Origin: Deltaproteobacteria bacterium
Lineage (GTDB): Bacteria > Desulfobacterota > DSM-4660 > Desulfatiglandales > HGW-15
DNA: 64,000 nt
Assembly (NCBI GenBank): GCA_020060215.1
Contig: JAGVAP010000053.1
Span: 1-64,000 of the forward strand
Direction: 5' to 3'
Shown here: positions 36,351 through 44,092 of the stretch, piece after piece
How the letters are laid out: each line of letters begins with the position of its first letter
Numbering within the stretch: position 1 is the stretch's first letter
Position numbers and translations under genes: made by a program
Notes under the pieces: model-generated
What the model was told of the DNA's origin: nothing
Database searches by the model: none
Seen by the model: only the letters and a program-made list of their open reading frames with translations

Positions 36351-37583
36351 TCCCCCTTCCCCCGGCCTGATCTTCAGCACCAGCAAGGAGGTCAGGAGAG
36401 TAACGCCTGCGAGGATCGCCCAGATCGGTCTGTAGCTCCCGATGTGGTCGAAGGCCCAGCCCGCCAGCGTTGGCCCGAAAATACCCCCAATCGAGCTGGA
36501 TCCCAGGATCACTCCCAGGAGCTTGCCGAAAGACTCCTTTCCGAAATAGTCCCTCAGGATCGCCCCACGCAGCACCATGCTCCCGCCGAAGCCGGGCGAG
36601 AACAGCAGGACGAAGAGCGGCAACAGCCACAGGGACTCTACGAAACAGAAGGCCAGAAGCCCTCCACTCATAATCAGGAAGGCAATCGCCAGTACCGCCC
36701 TCTTGGAACGGCGATCGCTCAGCCAGCCGAATCCGAACCGACCCACGATGCTGACCAGAGGGATGGATGCGGCCACTATTCCCGCGGTCCCCCTTTCGAT
36801 GCCCTGGTCTTGAAGATAGGGCATGATGTGGATCACGACCGCCGTGACGCACAGGAGGCGTACGGCCTCCGCCAGATTCAGATAGAGGAAGGACGTGTTT
36901 CTGATCGCCTCCCTGAACCCGACGGACGGCCTCTCTCCTGGCCGGGACACCTTGCCCTCGGATGGGTACGCGCGCTCGCCGTCTGGCAGAAACCCGTAAG
37001 TCTCGGGCTTGTCCCGTATGACCATCGAGAGCGGAATCCCGATCAGCCACGCCCCGCCCCCAAGGATGATCAGGGCGGGTCTCCACCCCCAGGTCCCGAC
37101 GAGCTTCACGATCACCGGAACGATCAGGCCGCTCGCCCCGAAACCGGAGGCCACGATCCCGAGCGCGATCCCGATATTCTTGTGGAACCAGTTGGCCACT
37201 GCGGTCATGGTGACCACGCTCGTACATCCACCGGCCCCAAAGGCGATGAGGAAGAAGGCCCCATAGAAACTCAGGAGCGATTCCACCTGGCTCAGGAGCA
37301 CAAGGCCGATCCCGATCGTGAATACCCCGGCAAGCATAAGCTTCCGGGGTCCGTATCGGGTCACCAGGAACCCGACCAGGGGAGCGAAAAAGCCCATCTC
37401 CAGCCCCCGCAGGCTGGAGGCCAGGGAGATCTGGGTGTAGCTCCAGCCCAGTTCATCCCGGATGGGCTGGAAAAAGGCCGTGAACCCGAAGAAGACCACG
37501 CCCCCGACGTACAGACTGATCGCAAAGCAGGCGACGACCACCCACCAGCCGTAGAATACCCTGACCAACGCGCGTGCACCCAA
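36339..37583 (-). CDS. MFS transporter, oxalate/formate-antiporter-like
   Basis: A 414-residue major facilitator superfamily protein with about 12 hydrophobic segments. FYGWWVVVACFAISLYVGG near the N-terminus is typical of the monocarboxylate/oxalate-formate antiporter group. LVGFLVTRYGPRKLMLAG is the loop 2-3 motif and GFGWLSDRRSKR is its repeat in the second half. The start is a TTG at 37583. It probably transports an organic acid. Stand-alone gene. Confidence 0.85.
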   Translation of the reverse strand: MGARALVRVFYGWWVVVACFAISLYVGGVVFFGFTAFFQPIRDELGWSYTQISLASSLRGLEMGFFAPLVGFLVTRYGPRKLMLAGVFTIGIGLVLLSQVESLLSFYGAFFLIAFGAGGCTSVVTMTAVANWFHKNIGIALGIVASGFGASGLIVPVIVKLVGTWGWRPALIILGGGAWLIGIPLSMVIRDKPETYGFLPDGERAYPSEGKVSRPGERPSVGFREAIRNTSFLYLNLAEAVRLLCVTAVVIHIMPYLQDQGIERGTAGIVAASIPLVSIVGRFGFGWLSDRRSKRAVLAIAFLIMSGGLLAFCFVESLWLLPLFVLLFSPGFGGSMVLRGAILRDYFGKESFGKLLGVILGSSSIGGIFGPTLAGWAFDHIGSYRPIWAILAGVTLLTSLLVLKIRPGEGGSRE

Positions 37584-37853
37584 AGCGAAACCCCCTGGAG
37601 GCGGGGGTTTCGGTCATGTCCTTTCAAGAGGATTTTACCGGAAGTCTATTGCAGAAGCCGTGAGAATGCAAGAGGCGCGGAGCGGGACAAATGTCCCCTT
37701 TTCTGCTTTGTTTGGTCATTTCGGATACTTGTGCCCTGAGCGAGATCATTTTTCTTCCCCTGCATTTCCCTTCGATATATATTTGGGCGAGTGGTTTCCC
37801 TGACTTCCTGCTGCTGCGATCCTGGACTCTATTCCCGTACCGAGGAGGTGATC

Positions 37854-38663
37854 ATGGCTCGAAAAGTTCTCTTACCTTTCCTCATGTCTTTGTGTCTCCT
37901 TGCGGTCCCTTGCTCTGCCCAGACACAGTTCCCCGTGAAGACCCACGCCTTCGAGGTCGGGGCGGAGACCTATTACATGAACTACGAAGAGCCCGGCATC
38001 ATGGAGAACGAGGGGTGGATGTACGGCGTGATCGGCTCTTACACCTACCGCAGGACCATCATGGCTCGAATAGAGGCGCGTCTTGCGACCGGTGAGGTGG
38101 ACTACACCTCGACCAATACCGGGTCAGCCGACGACATCACGGATACGGCCTTTGAGACTCGGGGTCTCCTGGGGTATGATTTTCGACAAGGGAGGGTACT
38201 GCTTACCCCTTACGTCGGGTTCGGATATCGATACCTCAAGGACGATTCCGAAGGCACGATCACCACCACCGGGGCGCGGGGATATGAACGGGAATCGAAT
38301 TACTATTACTCTCCCATAGGGGTCGAGCTGGGGATCCCTCTGCAGAACCGCTGGTCCATGACGATCACCGGAGAATACGACCTCTTCTGGTCAGGGAACC
38401 AGGAGAGCAAACTGAGCGGGGCCTTCGCGTCATTGCCTGACATAGAAAACGACCAGGACGATGGTCACGGCCTCAGGGGAACGATCGGCTTCAAGAAGAG
38501 ATTCCAGCAATGGACCCTGGGTTTCGGGGGTTTTGTGCGCTACTGGTGGATCGACGACTCGGAGGTGGTGGAGGTAAGGCGGGCAGGCGTTCTGGATGCG
38601 GCTTTGGTCGAACCGGAAAACGAGACCATTGAAGCGGGGGTCATGGTCTCTCTCTTTTTCTAA
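37854..38663 (+). CDS. Outer membrane beta-barrel protein
   Basis: A 269-residue secreted protein with a signal peptide (residues 1-20, cleavage after CSA) and alternating aromatic/Gly strands of beta-barrel type: GYDFRQGRVLLTPYVGFGYR, EVGAETYYMNYEE, LGFGGFVRYWWIDD, ending MVSLFF with a C-terminal Phe as the Bam signal requires. It resembles small OmpA-like or OmpW-like barrels; the family cannot be named. GAGGAGGTG precedes the ATG at 37854. It is 11 bases upstream of the next gene. Confidence 0.78.
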   Translation: MARKVLLPFLMSLCLLAVPCSAQTQFPVKTHAFEVGAETYYMNYEEPGIMENEGWMYGVIGSYTYRRTIMARIEARLATGEVDYTSTNTGSADDITDTAFETRGLLGYDFRQGRVLLTPYVGFGYRYLKDDSEGTITTTGARGYERESNYYYSPIGVELGIPLQNRWSMTITGEYDLFWSGNQESKLSGAFASLPDIENDQDDGHGLRGTIGFKKRFQQWTLGFGGFVRYWWIDDSEVVEVRRAGVLDAALVEPENETIEAGVMVSLFF

Positions 38664-38674
38664 GGAGGTTCGAA

Positions 38675-39358
38675 ATGCCCGTCAAGGCGACATGGTTTGG
38701 ACATGCATGCTTTCTGGTGGAGACGGGGGACGTGAGGATCCTCATCGATCCCTTTGTCACCGGCAACCCCAACTCCCCTGTGCAGCCGCAGGATCTCTCC
38801 ACGGACTACATCCTGGTCTCTCATGGTCATGGGGATCACCTCGGCGACACGGTCGATATTGCAAAGCGGACGGAAGCGACCGTCATCTCCAATTATGAGA
38901 TCCACAACTGGCTCCTCGGTCAGGGGCTCGAGAAGGTCCATCCCCTGCATATCGGCGGGGGCGTGAACCACCCCTGGGGACGGGTGAAGCTGACGATCGC
39001 GCACCACGGATCAGGGCTGCCCGACGGGAGCTACGGTGGAAGCCCCTGCGGGTTCCTCGTCTATCTGGAGGGGAAGAAGATCTATCATGCCTGCGATACC
39101 GGTCTCTTCTATGACATGAAGCTGATCGGAGAGGAGGGGATCGATCTCGCCATCCTGCCCATCGGGGACAACTTCACCATGGGGCCGGAGGATGCCCTGC
39201 GGGCATTGAAACTCATCGAGCCCAAAAAGGCGGTCCCCATCCACTACAACACCTTCGACGTGATCAGACAGGATCCCCATCAGTGGGCCGCGGCAGCCGA
39301 GAGGCAGACGGGGGTCAGGGTCGTTGTGCTCCAGCCGGGGCAATCGATCGAAATCTAA
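38675..39358 (+). CDS. MBL-fold metal-dependent hydrolase, UPF0173/UlaG type
   Basis: A 227-residue MBL-fold protein of the UPF0173 family. It opens VKATWFGHACFLVE, then has SHGHGDHLGD (the HxHxDH motif), the strand AHHGSGLPDG, CDTGLFYDM and PIHYNTF near the end, all typical. AAGGAGG precedes the ATG. The role is a general metal-dependent hydrolase; no substrate is known. It is probably co-transcribed with the beta-barrel gene. Confidence 0.88.
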   Translation: MPVKATWFGHACFLVETGDVRILIDPFVTGNPNSPVQPQDLSTDYILVSHGHGDHLGDTVDIAKRTEATVISNYEIHNWLLGQGLEKVHPLHIGGGVNHPWGRVKLTIAHHGSGLPDGSYGGSPCGFLVYLEGKKIYHACDTGLFYDMKLIGEEGIDLAILPIGDNFTMGPEDALRALKLIEPKKAVPIHYNTFDVIRQDPHQWAAAAERQTGVRVVVLQPGQSIEI

Positions 39359-39468
39359 GGCATGGCGCAAAGCGCATGGACCATGGAGCGTAGCGGAAAA
39401 GCGGGAGCCGGAATGCAGGCTCACTCACAACCACCTGCATCCGGCTCCGTGACGCTATGCGCCATGCC
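39359..39468. repeat. 110-base imperfect palindrome between convergent genes
   Basis: GGCATGGCGCA pairs with TGCGCCATGCC, AGCGT with ACGCT, and GGAGCCGGA then TGCAGG with CCTGCA then TCCGGCTCC. The whole can fold into a long hairpin. It could end both transcripts or be a small mobile repeat. Confidence 0.75.
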
Positions 39469-39484
39469 CTAGGCGCTCTGCATC

Positions 39485-41248
39485 TTACGCCGCCAGTCTT
39501 TGCGACCTGCGCGCCCCGTACATCTCCCTTCTCACCAGCGAGGAGTAGTAAGGGCTGCTGAGCATCAGTTCCTTGTGAGTGCCCACCCTTTCAATCTTGC
39601 CGTTTCTGATCAGGACGATCTTGTCCGCCTTCCGGATGGTGTGAAGGCGATGGGCGATGACAAAGGTCGTCCGCCCGTGGATCAGCTTGTCCAGGGCATC
39701 CTGGACGAGGGCTTCGCATTCCATGTCCATGGCCGAGGTGACCTCGTCGAGGATCAGGATGGGTGCATTCTTGAGAAGCGCCCGGGCGATGCAGATCCTC
39801 TGGCGCTGCCCCTGTGACAGGAGCGATCCTGCCTCGCCCGCACAGGTGTCATATTTCTGGGGGAGAGCCATGATGAAATCATGGGCGTTGGCGGCCCTGG
39901 CGGCGGCCTCGATCTCGTCCTGGGCGGCCTCCGGCCGTCCGTAACTGATGTTGTTGCGGACGGTGTCGTTGAAAAGGACGTTCTCCTGGAGAACACACCC
40001 GACCTGGCTCCGGAGCGAGTCCCTTCGTATGGACCTCAGATCCACGCCGTCGATCGTGATGACCCCCTGCTGAGGATCGTAGAGGCGCTGAAGGAGGCTG
40101 GCGATGGTCGTTTTGCCTGCGCCGCTCGGGCCCACCAGGGCCACGACCTCTCCCGCCCTCACGTCCAGGTCGAAGTTCTGAATGACCGCGCGGGAATCAT
40201 CATAGCCGAACAGGACACGGTCGAACTTCACGTCCCCATGGATGCCAGGGAGGCATTTGGCGTCGGGGCTGTCCTTGAGCGGATCGGGCTCACCGAGGAT
40301 CTCGAAGATGGAGCGGAGGAACACCGAGGTGCGCCTGAACGTCTGGTAGGTCCCCGTCAGCCCCTGAACGGGGCCGAAGAGCCCGCCCATATACCCCATA
40401 AAGGCGACGACGGTCCCGACCGAGATCTTCCCCTCGAGTACCAGATATCCCCCGAGCAGAGCGGTCGCGATCCGGCCGAGTCTCGTAATGAGGCCCGAGA
40501 CCGAGCCGACCGAGGTGTCCCTCTGGACCCCCTTCATGACGATCCGGTTGGTCTCGGCCACGCGGTTCATGAACCAGTTGCCCTCTGAAGACTCCTTCCC
40601 GAAGCATTTCACAAGGGAGATCCCGGACAGGGCCTCGTTGAAGCGGGAAAAGACCCGGGTCCAGGAGGTAAGGAGTTTCTGCTCCCGCTCCTGCTGCTCT
40701 TTCGCCGCCCAGATCCCTATGAGCGTGGGAAGGGGGGCAAAGGCGAGGGCCAGCAGGAACAGATGCCAGTTCAGGAGATACATGCTGACCAGAGATATGG
40801 AGAGATAAAGAAGGTTGGGGAGGATCCTCGTGGTGACCTCCGAGAAGGCGTTCATGTAGCCGTCGATGCCGCGGTTCATCTGAACCACGAGTCCGCCGAC
40901 GCTCCTCTTTCTGAAAAAAGAGATCGGCAGAGAAAAGAGCCGGTCGACCACGGCCTTCTGGAGATTGAACTGCACGTTGATCCGCACCCGCCATGTAAGC
41001 CAGTTGAGAACTCCCCCCAGCGCCTGATTGCCGATCCCGAGCAGCAGCAGGCCCAGAGCGGCTTTGGCGAAGTTTTCCATCACCGATGCCTGGCTGAAGG
41101 AGTCGAAAAGATACTTCATGAGCAGGGGCTCAACCGCCTCCATCGCAGAGAGGACCGCCGTCAGGACCACGACCACCGATATCGTCCAACCACATGGGGC
41201 CAGGAATGGAACGGTCTTCCTGGCCAGGGAGATTGCGCTTTCAGCCAT
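39485..41248 (-). CDS. ABC exporter, fused permease and ATPase (MsbA-like)
   Basis: A 587-residue ABC exporter half-transporter. The N-terminal part (about residues 20-310) has six membrane helices. The nucleotide-binding part has Walker A GPSGAGKTTIASLL near 375, the signature LLSQGQRQRICIARALL, Walker B ILILDEVTSAMD and the switch IAHRL. The signature Gln-for-Gly change in LSQGQ is common in MsbA-type exporters. It would work as a homodimer on lipid, drug or peptide substrates. It diverges from the C39-like gene across 255 bases, so the pair may belong together. Confidence 0.9.
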   Translation of the reverse strand: MAESAISLARKTVPFLAPCGWTISVVVVLTAVLSAMEAVEPLLMKYLFDSFSQASVMENFAKAALGLLLLGIGNQALGGVLNWLTWRVRINVQFNLQKAVVDRLFSLPISFFRKRSVGGLVVQMNRGIDGYMNAFSEVTTRILPNLLYLSISLVSMYLLNWHLFLLALAFAPLPTLIGIWAAKEQQEREQKLLTSWTRVFSRFNEALSGISLVKCFGKESSEGNWFMNRVAETNRIVMKGVQRDTSVGSVSGLITRLGRIATALLGGYLVLEGKISVGTVVAFMGYMGGLFGPVQGLTGTYQTFRRTSVFLRSIFEILGEPDPLKDSPDAKCLPGIHGDVKFDRVLFGYDDSRAVIQNFDLDVRAGEVVALVGPSGAGKTTIASLLQRLYDPQQGVITIDGVDLRSIRRDSLRSQVGCVLQENVLFNDTVRNNISYGRPEAAQDEIEAAARAANAHDFIMALPQKYDTCAGEAGSLLSQGQRQRICIARALLKNAPILILDEVTSAMDMECEALVQDALDKLIHGRTTFVIAHRLHTIRKADKIVLIRNGKIERVGTHKELMLSSPYYSSLVRREMYGARRSQRLAA

Positions 41249-41503
41249 ACGTCCTTTGGAATTCCTCCGGGCAAAAAAAATCCCCCTTCGGGGAAAGGTC
41301 CTTCTATCGTCACTCTTCCGTGCGAGTCAAGCAAAAACGGCCACCGAGGAATGAAAACGGCCTCTTTTGTCAATACAGGAGATCCTGTATTTTTCCCTTG
41401 TGCTGAGCGTGCAGGATCTGCTATTGGTGCCCCCTGCTTCAACGCCCCCGGGCTCCGGGTCCGGAAGCGGGAGGCATCAATCAACAGGATGCGGGAGGAG
41501 AAG

Positions 41504-42343
41504 ATGAGAAGGGCGCTGCTGCTGGCCGTCACCTTTGTCTTGCTGATTGCAGAGGCCTTTGCCTATGAGATCCATCTGGACGTGCCCTGGCTTTCCCAGC
41601 TGGACGTGAAGAACGGGCTCGGCACGGACTGGGCCCGCTCCATGAACTGCGGCCCTACGGCGCTCGTCATGTCCGCGGCCTATCTCAGGGATTTTCATCC
41701 CTCCACGAACCATGTCAAGAAGGTGGACGAATGGCTGGTCGAAAAGGGATTTGTCAGTGATCTCTGCGAGTACAACCTGCCCGAGCCCGGCACCGGACAG
41801 TCCGAACTGAGAAAGGCGGCCGCGTCCCTTTACGGACTGTGGAACACCCGTTACTATTCGACCAAGTTCTGGGGTATGGACAAGGACACCCAGCTTCGGC
41901 TGATCGCACACTCACTGCAACTGAACTACCCGGTCATCGTAGGCGTGAAGAGCAGGATGGATTCCAAGGGGCAGCACCACTGGATGGTCCTGACCGGTTT
42001 GAGGGACCGCAATTCGGACGGTGAGGTGGACGAGGTCCATGTAAATGACCCCGGTACGGACAAGGGCTCCTATCTGAGCATGAGCTGGTATCCTGTTCCC
42101 CAGTTCAAGGAGGCATGGTGGGGATCCATATTCTTTGTGGACATCGATTCAAACCGGTTGGTCGACAACCAGGCCGTCTTCCCGCCTAAGGGAACATACC
42201 GAAATCGTTCCCAGGATCCAGCGACCATGAGATACACGGAAAACCCGGCACCCCGCACCCGCAGTGGCTCGGCGCTTCCGGCTTCTCCCGAGTATCCCCA
42301 TCAGTTTCCGGATGAGCACCGGTCAGCGACTCATCCCCCCTGA
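41504..42343 (+). CDS. Secreted C39-like papain-fold protein
   Basis: A 279-residue protein with a signal peptide (residues 1-20, cleavage after AFA) and a Peptidase_C39_2 papain-like fold. The catalytic Cys49 is in SMNCGPTALVM, the His at 158 or 159 in GQHHWMVLTGL, and the Asp/Asn partner at 181-182 in HVNDPGT. It may cleave or bind a secreted peptide. The ATG at 41504 has GGAGGAG just upstream; the frame is open from 40763 but that region overlaps the divergent exporter gene. Its last 21 bases overlap the 3' end of the opposite low-complexity gene. Confidence 0.82.
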   Translation: MRRALLLAVTFVLLIAEAFAYEIHLDVPWLSQLDVKNGLGTDWARSMNCGPTALVMSAAYLRDFHPSTNHVKKVDEWLVEKGFVSDLCEYNLPEPGTGQSELRKAAASLYGLWNTRYYSTKFWGMDKDTQLRLIAHSLQLNYPVIVGVKSRMDSKGQHHWMVLTGLRDRNSDGEVDEVHVNDPGTDKGSYLSMSWYPVPQFKEAWWGSIFFVDIDSNRLVDNQAVFPPKGTYRNRSQDPATMRYTENPAPRTRSGSALPASPEYPHQFPDEHRSATHPP

Positions 42344-43021
42344 TCGGCCTCCCAATCCCCCCGACCCCCCGAACTGGCTCGTCCCTCCGAACTGAGACCC
42401 GGTTCCGCTGCCGAACCGAGAGCTTCCGAAGGTAGAGCCGGAGCCGAACGATTGGGTTCCAAACTCCTGTGTCCCGAGGCTCGATCCCAACGGGTCGCTC
42501 AGGCGGTCATCGAATCTGCCAAAACGCCGTCCGGATGAACCGAGATCGGGGACGCCCAGATCGGTACCGTCCTGCATTCCCAGACCCCCTCCGAACTGCT
42601 GTCTTCCGAGATCGCTGGAATAAGGCGGCTGTCCCGTTCCCCCGCCGTACCCGAACGGCGAACCCGACCCGTACGGCTGTGTTCTATAGCCATACTGCTC
42701 CAGGCCATACTGCTGACCCGAACCGTACTGCTGCGGTCCATATTGCTGCCCGAACCCATATTGCTGAGGACCATAATATCCGTACTGCTGCGATCCGAAG
42801 CCGTACTCCGGCGGCCTGGATGTGCCAAACTGACGATCACTTTCCCCGAAGCGATCCTGACCGAGACCGCTGCCGAAGCGATCCTGACCCAGACCGCTGC
42901 CGAAGCGGCTGCTCCCAAAGTCCTGCCGCCCGATGCTGCTGCTGGATCCTCCATATTGTTGCGCCGATGCAACCGGAACGGTCAACACGAGAAGCAGGAG
43001 CGCTAAAAAAATCCTCTTCAT
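42323..43021 (-). CDS. Secreted Gly/Gln/Ser/Tyr/Phe-rich low-complexity protein
   Basis: A 232-residue protein with a clear signal peptide (LALLLLVLTVPVASA, residues 1-20). The mature part is low-complexity and imperfectly repeated: units such as GSGLGQDRFG (twice in tandem), QQYGFGQQYGPQQYGSGQQY in the centre, and later FGSGS/FGSSR units. I count no Lys, Cys, His, Trp, Asn or Ala after the signal. FG/YG spacing resembles phase-separating or FG-type sequences, but the family is unknown. GAGGAGG lies before the ATG region (43021). It is possibly a cell-surface or matrix protein; the codon use looks like that of its neighbours, so it is real coding sequence. Confidence 0.65.
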   Translation of the reverse strand: MKRIFLALLLLVLTVPVASAQQYGGSSSSIGRQDFGSSRFGSGLGQDRFGSGLGQDRFGESDRQFGTSRPPEYGFGSQQYGYYGPQQYGFGQQYGPQQYGSGQQYGLEQYGYRTQPYGSGSPFGYGGGTGQPPYSSDLGRQQFGGGLGMQDGTDLGVPDLGSSGRRFGRFDDRLSDPLGSSLGTQEFGTQSFGSGSTFGSSRFGSGTGSQFGGTSQFGGSGGLGGRSGGMSR

Positions 43022-43263
43022 TCCTGGACCCCCTCCTCTTCTGAAGATGGGAGCAAGTTAAGCCCGGTCGGACACAGGATCCAATTCGGACTCTCTTGTA
43101 ATCGGCCTCGGATAAGAGCTTATTTCCTTGTGCGCAGGGCTGAGAAGGAGCGCATGTTCTCTCTCACCTCGTGATTGGCCGGCGCCCGAAATGTGCGCTT
43201 GCCAAACCTGCGGCAAAATGCTACCCATGCTTGTCCATTCATTCTTCTGAGGAGGGCAAACGG

Positions 43264-43752
43264 ATGACTCATCCAGAAGGAACTGGTCCCCTGGGTCTGG
43301 AAGAAGTGAATTATGGATCGGCATCAGAGACTCTCCATTATGTAAAGTCCCCCGACCAGGAATACGGGCCGCCCCGTCCAGTGCGACGGTTCTCGATGCA
43401 GGAGAAAACGATACTCCTTGTGGAGATCTTCGCATTGCAGAGAGAGGAAGGCGGGATCGAGTTAAACGAGAAGGTCGCAGCCGGCCTCGGTCTTGATCTC
43501 CGAGAGATCAGGAGGGTCTCCCGCAAGATCAAGACGGTGCCGAAGGGGAGCAGGACCGTGCTGGTTCACACCGCCCTCATCTACTCGGTGCTGGAGGCCC
43601 ATTTTAAGAGCGATGCCGAGATGTGGCAGCAGGTATTTGCAAAGACCACCAACTGGCTGGATCGCGTCCTGGGGAAAGGAATCCCTGCGGTTGCGGGCCT
43701 TGATCTCTTCGACTGGGCAAAGCTGCATGTTCAGGAAAAGGTCCGGATATGA
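43264..43752 (+). CDS. Hypothetical protein, 162 residues
   Basis: Not recognised. The product is soluble with no signal or membrane helix. The N-terminal 40 residues are polar and Pro-rich; the rest is mostly helical, with MQEKTILLVEIFALQ and MWQQVFAKTTNWLDRVLGKG. ATG 43264 has GAGGAGGG nine bases upstream, while the earlier GTG (43171) has none. It is monocistronic, ending at a degenerate R2 repeat. Confidence 0.65.
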   Translation: MTHPEGTGPLGLEEVNYGSASETLHYVKSPDQEYGPPRPVRRFSMQEKTILLVEIFALQREEGGIELNEKVAAGLGLDLREIRRVSRKIKTVPKGSRTVLVHTALIYSVLEAHFKSDAEMWQQVFAKTTNWLDRVLGKGIPAVAGLDLFDWAKLHVQEKVRI

Positions 43753-44092
43753 GGGACGCCACAAACACACAGAAAGACGAAGAATAACGAAAAATGGATC
43801 CCGGTGTCCTGGTGTCTTCGATGACATTTCCGGGCTTTTCCTTGACCTTTCCGCCCGGAGTCATCTATACTTCGCCCCGCCGAGATCGGGTTTACTCCGC
43901 CTCGACTGATTGCCTCTGCACTCCCGTCACCTGAACGGAACTCGCCCTCGACCACCCGCTCTCAAAACCCCCGATCTTTCGAGTCGTACACTTTGGCTCT
44001 CTGAAGAACGTCCAGGTGCAGGCCATTGGGGGGGTCTCTTTTCAAAAGGAAAGGCCGCTGCCCATGACCGGCATGAGTGAGGGAAAGAACAA
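43753..44092. other. Gene-free stretch with a degenerate R2 repeat
   Basis: 340 bases, no gene. At 43758-43823 is a degenerate R2 palindrome: left arm CACAAACACACAGAAAGACG, right arm GGTGTCCTGGTGTCTTCG. The rest has no clear promoter or structure. Confidence 0.5.
43758..43823. repeat. ACGAAG-type palindromic repeat R2, degenerate copy
   Basis: Left arm GCCACAAACACACAGAAAGA then CGAAG; right arm GGTGTCCTGGTGTCTTCG. It has more mismatches than the copies at 33398 and 51760. Confidence 0.55.

Noticed and set aside
36444..37739. 431-codon open frame antisense to the MFS gene
   Set aside because: It reads as low-complexity Pro/Glu/Gly/Asp-rich sequence; the MFS gene on the other strand has clear helices.
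40763..41503. Long upstream extension of the C39-like frame
   Set aside because: It overlaps the ABC exporter gene in antisense; the signal peptide and ribosome-binding site start at 41504.
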